64,000 nt of DNA from Colias croceus (Eukaryota > Arthropoda > Insecta > Lepidoptera > Pieridae): contig NC_059546.1 in assembly GCF_905220415.1 (NCBI RefSeq), forward strand, positions 7,874,001 through 7,938,000, read 5' to 3'. The position numbers were made by a program, and so were the translations under genes. The notes beneath the pieces are model-generated. The model made no database searches. It saw nothing but the letters and a program-made list of their open reading frames with translations, and had not been told where the DNA came from. Below are positions 51,201 through 60,200 of the stretch, in pieces. How positions within the stretch are numbered: the first letter of the stretch is position 1; the number at the start of each line of letters is the position of its first letter.

Positions 51201-54200
51201 GAATAGTTTTTAGTTTCTTGTTTTTCGTTACGCTAAAAGGTCTTTATTTGAATTTAAATTGCTGCAAAATTTTGGCAAATTGTTATTATGTGTTCCGTTT
51301 GACGTCCGTAGTCCATTATGAGAGTACATCGCCTTTTTCCCCGTGAAGTCGCTAGATGGTGCTAGTTTTAAGCCCGTCACGTGGTACCGCCGCCAGCGCC
51401 GCGAGTGGTGGGGACAAAACTCACCACAGTTCCGGCAAGCCACCAGAAATATCCTCATTGTTGCGTCGTTTTTCAAACCGTACGCAAGTCGTTAGATTAT
51501 ATGTTATTTTAAAATACTGTATTTTAAAATACATATATTCATAATTTAAATTTAAATAAATTTAAGTAACAATTTTAAACGAACTTTCGAGATTGAAGTA
51601 GAAAGTTCAGTTTTTTATTTTTAAATAGTTTTATAAAAAGTTTCTACTTGTTCGGGGTCCAGCGACGACGAGGAACCGCCGCAGCGTGTATGGCGCCGCC
51701 AGCGCGCGCTCAGCCGCTCGTGTGCAGGTTTGAGATATTGTCTCAACACGGTGAGTCATGTTATTAAGACATTATACGTGATTTACGATGATTTCAATAC
51801 AAATCTTTCAACGTGAATGGTTATTACTGGATGTTACACGTTAGATAATCCATTTTCACAAATATCGGTTTTAAGATAGTATTAATTGCCGAAAGCAGAT
51901 CCGAAACGTGTTTCGATCTTTTGATTTTATTCCTCCTTGAATCGTATTCGCTACGCGGACATTATAAATGTATGTGAATTGTGCCTTCCTTTTCCGAATT
52001 GAGGGTAAATATATAAAAAAAAAAAACGATTTCTTAATATCGTTAGATTAGAAAATCCATCCGATACGAGTCGAATCAAGTAGAATGTAGTTGCCTATAT
52101 CTTGTAAGCACAATAGAAATAGGTAAATTATTATTATCAATTTCTTACAAATATATTAATAATAATTTTTGCCTGACGTATTAAATTAGTCCGCGACTCT
52201 GTGCCTAATTACTGCTAAATTTAAATGCGATATCTATTCTCTATACAAATAAACTTAAGAATTAATAGAGATGCTTTGAAGGAGATTATTGATAAGTTTA
52301 AATTCATATAAAATTCCTCCCGCTGTGGAATGTATTTTTTAACTTACTAATCATGGCATACGCCGGGCATGGCATACGCTGCGTATGCAGATAGGCGGAT
52401 TTGATAAGTTGGTTTAAAACTCGTCACAATCAGTTTTTACCAGTACATTCAATAACCGCTAAGATCGACTTTTTAAGTCGTTTCAAATCATTTCATCAAT
52501 ACAAAAGTTAGAATCAGGGGAAACACCAAAAGAATAAAAAGGGGGGGGGGGAGAGATTTTCAACAAACAAAGCTCAAATTAATCTCATCACCCTCGAATA
52601 CCAGGTAATTCGAAAACCAGCCATAGTTTTCACTTAGAGGTAATAATATTTATTTATTCTTTAACTCGGACATTATATTTTATGTCTTTGGAGATTCAAG
52701 CCACTATTGAACATCAGGGGTTCGTCAATCGAACACCATGACTCTATCACCCCTTTTTATAATTAAGAAAAGCAAGTTCTGCAAATACAGAGTAATTTTC
52801 AATTTCACACCCACTGTTAACTGTGACATGACATACTCTACTTAAAATTATAATTTTTGTATTTGCGAGGCTATCGACTACCCGTACGTATCGACGCCTC
52901 CTATATCCTTGTATCACTATTGAATACCATATCGATATTATAAAATATACATCATTAACGAAGGTCGATTACTTAAGATAACGTATCAGCCCTTCGGGCT
53001 AGCGTCAGCTCATAGAATGTTTGCGACAGTCACAAACTGGACTGCTCAAGAACCAAGGGACTGTGGCCTTTACTTGGTGATCTACGTGGGCAATGATTTG
53101 TATTCACCAGAACAGCATGTATACCACATTGAAATGAAATGAAATTATTTATTTTGCAAGAAATGTAAAAAATTTACATATTATGTTATATTGTTTCATT
53201 GTTCAGCACAAATCGCCAATTGATTGGCTTGCAGAGACTTTGGAATTGCAATTCAACTCAATTCGAAATAAAGTTCGTCTCTAACCTACTTTGGAATATC
53301 AATCCGATAGAATCTATTCTGACACCCGAGCGTTTAAGATTTTCTACGAATGGTTTGGAGCACGGAAGCAAGTTGGAAATAGGCGATGGAAATGGTAAAT
53401 TGAAAGTGTCAGTGCCTAAAAATCAGGCTTAATAGCAGGCAGTTGGTCCCTCAAGCAGGCACACCACCTCTTAGGGTTTCTCAACTTTGCAACCTTCATC
53501 ACCCTCCGGGGAAGGATGCACTGCCGCATGCTATAGCGCCAAGGGAACGCCTCTCGGGGCTTATTACCTTTGCAACCTTCATCACCCTCCGGGGAAGGAT
53601 GCACTGGCGCACGCTGCAGCGCTACAGAATTGCCTCACAGGCTTAGCACTTTTGCAACCTCTATCACCCTCCGGGTAAGGATGCACTGGAGCACGCCGCA
53701 GCGCTACACGAACGCCCCACGGGCTTATTATTTTTGCAACCTCCATTACCCTCCGGGGATGGATGCAGTGGCGCACGCTGCAGCGGTACAGGACCGCCTC
53801 TCAGGCTTTTCATTTTGAAACCTTCATCACCCTCCGGGGTAGGATGCACTTACGCACGTTGTAGCGCCACAGGAACGCCTATCAAGATTTGTCATCGTTG
53901 CAAATTTTATCATCCTCCGGGGAAGGATGTACTGACACACGCCACAGCGCTACAGGAACGCCTCTTAGGGCTAATCAACTTTGAAACCTTTGTCTCCCTC
54001 CGGGGAAGAATGAACTGCCGCACTTGTTAAAGATCTAGTTCAAAAACATCTTTTAAAAGCAAGTAAGTGTAAAAACAAGTATATCTACCAGCCGTATCCA
54101 ATTCACAGGAAAGTCAAAGCATTGAATGAAAGGACCTTGGACCCAGTGTCAAAAAAGTTGGTATGGAAATTGAAATGTTTGCAGTAATAGCTTTCCTAAC

Positions 54201-57200
54201 CTTGACAGTCGAGGTAGTAAGAAAAAATTTCATTCAAAGGCAGAACGAGATCTCTTTGACAAGAGTTATTAGTTTGAACGTTTGAACACTTCACAAGCTG
54301 TACAGCTAGGAAGCCGAATCCTCGCGCAATCGCGCCGGCTCCTAATGCAACGTGCTCGAACAGTCGACACAAACATTTCCATTCAGAGGGGAATTCTACA
54401 AATAAATTTTAATCACAGCTCAAACAGCTTACGTCATCTCAAGTAAGACAGACTTAAACTTAAACAACCGGCTCTATTGCCTCGAGTTCATTATAATACT
54501 ACCCAAGTGGAAGAACCAGTCTTTGCATCCAGACCTCAAGAGCCGTGCTACTATCAGGATAAGTCTTCTCAATCGTTCACTGACAAACACGCACAGGTTC
54601 AGCACCAACTCATATACAGAACCTACAGCTGAAAGTCTGGCTCATTTTGGATAGATCGATCTGTCGTACACCTTGATGGACAGCTTAAAAAAATAGAAAC
54701 ATACATAGACTGCTGGTAACTACTGACCAGGCTATAAAAGGATGCTAAATGCTTAGCTAAATTATGTATAACTGACGGTTTAGTACACTATTCTTATACA
54801 TAAAATCAGTCAGTTTGTATTAAAATAAAATTATATTAAAATTTCATCTGATCATTTAAGCAAACATTACCTCAGGGTATTTCCTTAGCTAGAACAAATC
54901 TTTCAAAATTACAAATCCGGAAGGCAAGGAAGATTATTCAAGAACTCTTATCGAAATAATTTTAAAATAAATCAGCATAATAATTATTTATCTATGTGAT
55001 TAATAAAATAAACAAAAAATTGTTTGCATTTATTAACGCGCAGCTATGTGATTCCTGTTATTAGCTTTTGGACGTGTTCTCTATTTATTCCTGTTTACAT
55101 TACAATTCAAAACAATGAGTCGATAGTGAAGACGCGTTTTAACCTCGCATTCCGCATTGGGCTCCAAAACATATTCTTCCGCATACTAGCAATTATTATG
55201 TAAATATAAATCCAGTTTCAAGGCACATAAGAACGTTTCTTTGCATTTCCAATCCATAAGAGGTTCTCTGACTAATTTGTTTATTACTACACAGCATCCG
55301 GTGAGACCAGCTACAGCGGCTATCATAGGTGGCAGGGTAAAGCGAGCTGTTTTCGAGTCGAGGTCGAAATCTGGGTGATGTTACATAGTTATAGTAGCAT
55401 CATCAATCTATTTGGAAAAATATCTAGTTAATGACATTCTTGCAAAAGTAAACTAGAGAGATGTTTATAAACATTATTATTTAGTATTTACATACAAATT
55501 TTTTAAAGAATATAATAAATTCGATCACAAGGTGGGATTCGAACCCCCGTGTTTCCGCCACATGGTGGAATTATTATTATATTATTGTTGTAGTGTATAT
55601 AATGCTAATCAAAATAGAAGTCATTAGTAATCACAATCGAGATTTTTCAGCCTACTCAGGTTGAAAGGCATATACTGATTAAAATATTGACAAGATATAG
55701 GTACTTGTAGTATATTTATGGATGTATTATGTACCATATATAAGGTATTGAGACAAATTTTCAATAATTATCAAAGTCAAGATTTTATACATTAAGTATA
55801 TACTTTGTTTATAGGATATTTATAACCTTTTTGGGGCATTACTCTATCACATTGTTGCGTTTTATTTATCAAGCCACCAGGAGATAACAAACAACTCTCT
55901 CATAATGGACTACGGACGTCAAACGGAACACATAATATAGAAATTTTACCTGAAAATAAAATTTGTATTATGTTTCCTAAGACGTCCGTAGTCCAGATAA
56001 GGTCTTCCTGGTGTTATTTTTGCATCAGTGCTACCGTATCATTTATGAGACGAACAATGAGGATATTTCTGGTGGCTTGCCGGAACTGTGGTGAGTTTTG
56101 TCCCCACCACTCGCGGCGCTGGCGGCGGTACCACGTGACGGGCTTAAAACTAGCACCATCTAGCGACTTCACGGGGAAAAAGGCGATGTACTCTCATAAT
56201 GGACTACGGACGTCTTAGGAAACATAATACAAATTTTATTTTCAGGTAAAATTTCTATATTTTTAAGTCTGTCCTAACTTCTTGTTTTTTTAAGACAAAA
56301 TGGAATCTGTCCTAACTTCACTGGAATATTTAATGATGTTATTTTTAAACATGTAACTGTTAACCGAGTTTTCATTGCAAAAAAACTTTAGGCAAAAACT
56401 ACGACTTTTATAAAGCCATAAATCAAAAGTGAGATAAAACCGTGTAATTAATTCACCATTGTGCAGATAGAGCCCAAAGCGCGTAGTTTACAATGATCTA
56501 TTAATATTAGCAGGTTTTATTGGCGTTCATAATTTATGGAGCTCTCCAGTCTAGGATTGTTATTAAACGAAGTGCCTTTGAGTGATGAATTATGATGTTA
56601 CATGTATATTTTCTTATTTTATTCATGAAAAGCCTCTCCAGGCTGTATTATGTTTAAAAGTTTTATTGATATGAAAGAGCTAAAAACAGTCTAATGTTAA
56701 AAGTATGCAATCCTATTTCTAATGATTAAAGAATAAGAAATAATGAAATAGTTACCTCTTAGCGTGCAATTCGCGTTCGCTCCGCAATCATAGTCGGCAG
56801 CGAAGCGAAGGTGATTCAAGCTCTTGTCAGCAAACGTAACCAGCTAGAAAAAAAATTGTTATTTAATAATCACGACAAAATAATTGACAAACAATAATGA
56901 ACAGTATGCACTATGCATGTCTACTTAGGGAACATTTCTGGTGCAATTTTAAAGCTCGATAGATCATTAACATTTCTTTACATAATTGTTGACATTAGAA
57001 TTCATTGCAAGACCGAAATTGTTAAAAAAAAACTAAGAATTATGAATGAGCCCTTCAAAACGACAGGTTGAAATTTATAAAAATTATAATTAGTAAAATT
57101 ATATTATAACTTTAGTAACTTGTGATGTAAAATTTATTTAGTTTATAATTTATATGATAAGTAAGTACCTTAATTATAATATAAACATTTAAACACAATC

Positions 57201-60200
57201 TACAATTTTTTTGAACATAACGATAAAACAATATTAGACATTTTACAACAAACATTCCAACAAAGACCATCTCAAAGTCACTGACACCAGTGAACACCAG
57301 TAAATACGTGTAAAAGTTTACATGTATGAATCTCAACATCTGATAGCAGGCGTGCCTCAGGGAGCAATCGTGACTTTTCACTAACTTTCGACAATGTGTG
57401 CTATTAATGGAGCGAACTCATTTCACTCGACTCGTTGTGTTAACTTTATAATCAAATTAAAATAATAATGTGTTAGATTCACGAAATACGATCTTGTGAG
57501 AGATTAACTGTGTATTGTGGTACAAACATGCGGTTTTTGTGAATGGAACTAGATAATATTATTGAGTTAAATTGTAAGGTATTTTATTTCATCCAGATTT
57601 ATGTTGAATATCGAATATATTTTTGTATGAAACAAATAATAAAGTAATTTTAAAGATAAAATAATGTAGTTGCGTAGCTTTCTTCCGCTAAGAATTTAAC
57701 ACTAAGCAGGCTTGTTGACATTTTAATAACTAATATTAATATCATCTCAATTCAACACAATTTTTAGATGGAGAGTAAAAATATTCCGTTGCAACGAACA
57801 TTCCTTCGAAAACTTTTATGACATTTGACATCCACCAACCCGCATTTGGCCAGCATGATAGATTAGCCTATAGCTTAGCTTTAAGCCTAACGACGCCTGT
57901 TCCCTCTCAGTGGGAATATAAATAGCTTGATGGATGTTGATAATGATTATAATAATTTGTTTATATTTCGCTATATCATATTAATATCAAAAATGATCTA
58001 TTACTATATTCACAAACAAGATAATTTAATTCTAGGTCGGAGAATTTATGGTTCTAATTTATAGATCGCAGAACCGAATATTCCTTATTTATTAGTAGGT
58101 TCACCTATAACGATTTATGATATGTATTTGACACTAATAAACAAATTTGACTTATTAGACTAGGCATTGCCCTTAGAAGGAAATTGTTATTAAATCTGTC
58201 TTCAGACAGTGTTCCTTAGGTAATCGATAAATAAAACTTGAGAGGAACAATAATTAATCGACGTATTGTCCTGGGAGATAAATAGGAAAATTTTTATAAG
58301 CTTAAAAATGCGAATCGTTTTGTGTTTAATTTAAAAAAAAGAATTTTGAGTATATTTGGTACATTGCATTTGATTACCGGGAATATTCAAGTCAATAATA
58401 CATTGAATTAAAAATATTTTGCTTCTGTATCTGGCATTATATCTTGGTTACTCAGCAACCGTCGCATGGTTAAAGTAAAATAATAATAAAAATCTAATAA
58501 ACAATTTGTAAACGTAATCTCTAAATAACAAAAACATCAACATTATTACAATTAAGAATACAGTTATCATTATTAAAAGCGTCTCTTGTTTCAACGTAAC
58601 GTTATTAATAATTTCCCATAAGCTTACAATCCGAGCTAACCCTCTAATTGTTCCGCTAAGGTAACTACGCACAAAGCAGAAATCGAGATAATCGGTGTAT
58701 ATCGTAAAATCCCTTGGGATTATACTTTCGTATGATGCTGAATGTGTATTTCGATGTCAATTATACTGGGAATATCAGCTTATTTCAGCGATAATACACA
58801 TTTTCAATTAAATGAACGGTATAATTGGAGACGAGATTTAGAATATTCGTCGACTAAGGTGTAAGGCGTAACATAATTTTAACAAAAAGTTTTCAACGTT
58901 TTACGTGCTTTGCTTGTTATCAATACACACAATAATTGTTTATAAAATATATAGTGATAAAACAAAGATCTACAAAATATACATTAATAATACGATAAAA
59001 TGTTATACAGAAAATATATGAAGACCAAAAGTTCCAAGTAAAAGGTTATAACTATGATAAGATAATTGGGTAAGCGTCTATCAGTTATGTAATACCGCGA
59101 TACCCACTTTCCTATTATCATAAATATCATCTTGGAAAACAATAGGAAATGTGTATGAAATATGGTCCGATGTAGATCAATAGGTATGACGACAGTATCC
59201 ATAAATGATCGTATTAGTGTTTTTAAGGGAAAATGTATAATAAGTAAATTAAATATAGTGACTTAAAAATCTTAAAAACATTAAGATTAATGAGATTATC
59301 AATAAAATAAAACATTGAAATTCTGCAGTTCGCCATTTTGACTAAAACACGCGTGACGTCACGCTTAAGTAAACAACTCATGTCAGATGTATTTTGTTGT
59401 TATGAATATGTTGAGAATACGCATTTTTATTTATTTTCTATTGTTTCACGTATGCTTTATCGACTCAGAACAGAAATATAATTGCGAATTCACGAATACG
59501 TGGTTTCGGGGTTCTCCGCGCCAACTTTATACAATCATTTCTTATTATTTTCTCGCTTGAAATAATTACTAACACATTTTTGAGCATTATTTTTATGTGG
59601 ATTCACACTGCAATACTGCACACCACTTATTCACTTTGAAATTCGTTTCTATAACACATATTAAATAAATATTTCTTTAATTTTCTTCGCAATGCGTACA
59701 AATAATTACGTATTTACTTAAGAGTGACGTCACGCCTACGCCATGACACCTGCGAGCTGTTTTGGCACAGTTAATAAATATTTTTTGAAAAATGGCTTTT
59801 ATCTCCGTTAAATTTAAGTATATTACCGAAATATAGGGTTTTTCTTGTATAGTAAACGTATACACACATTATGGAAGAGGATTTCAAAATCTTTCGTCAT
59901 GCCTATTTCAGGTAGGAGTTATTTAGCGGTTGCTGATTATTATGAGAAAATATGAGATCATGTGATTTCGTATCGTCGGTATACTACTATTATTATTTAT
60001 AAATAACGTTCGAAAAACCATTCATCAAACGTTTAAAATATATACTTTATTAATTTAACTGTTTATTCTCAATGCTAAAACTGCTAGAATTTGGATAAAA
60101 TAAACTTCGCAGCGAATAGGCATTGACTATTGATTTAAATGAAAAGATCTGGTATTATGCAAAATACAACGAAAGTATTTTAAAAACCCGACAAGAGGTT

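Noticed and set aside
51228..51476. 82-codon minus-strand ORF whose 53-residue core recurs at 55970-56218
   Set aside because: The shared protein reflects an identical 162-bp DNA repeat; both copies are intronic with different flanks, and no known domain is seen.
53416..54030. Several ORFs of 61-98 codons, and a possible CRISPR-like array
   Set aside because: The 82-83-bp units abut without unique spacers and the ORFs run through the array in different frames; it is a minisatellite.
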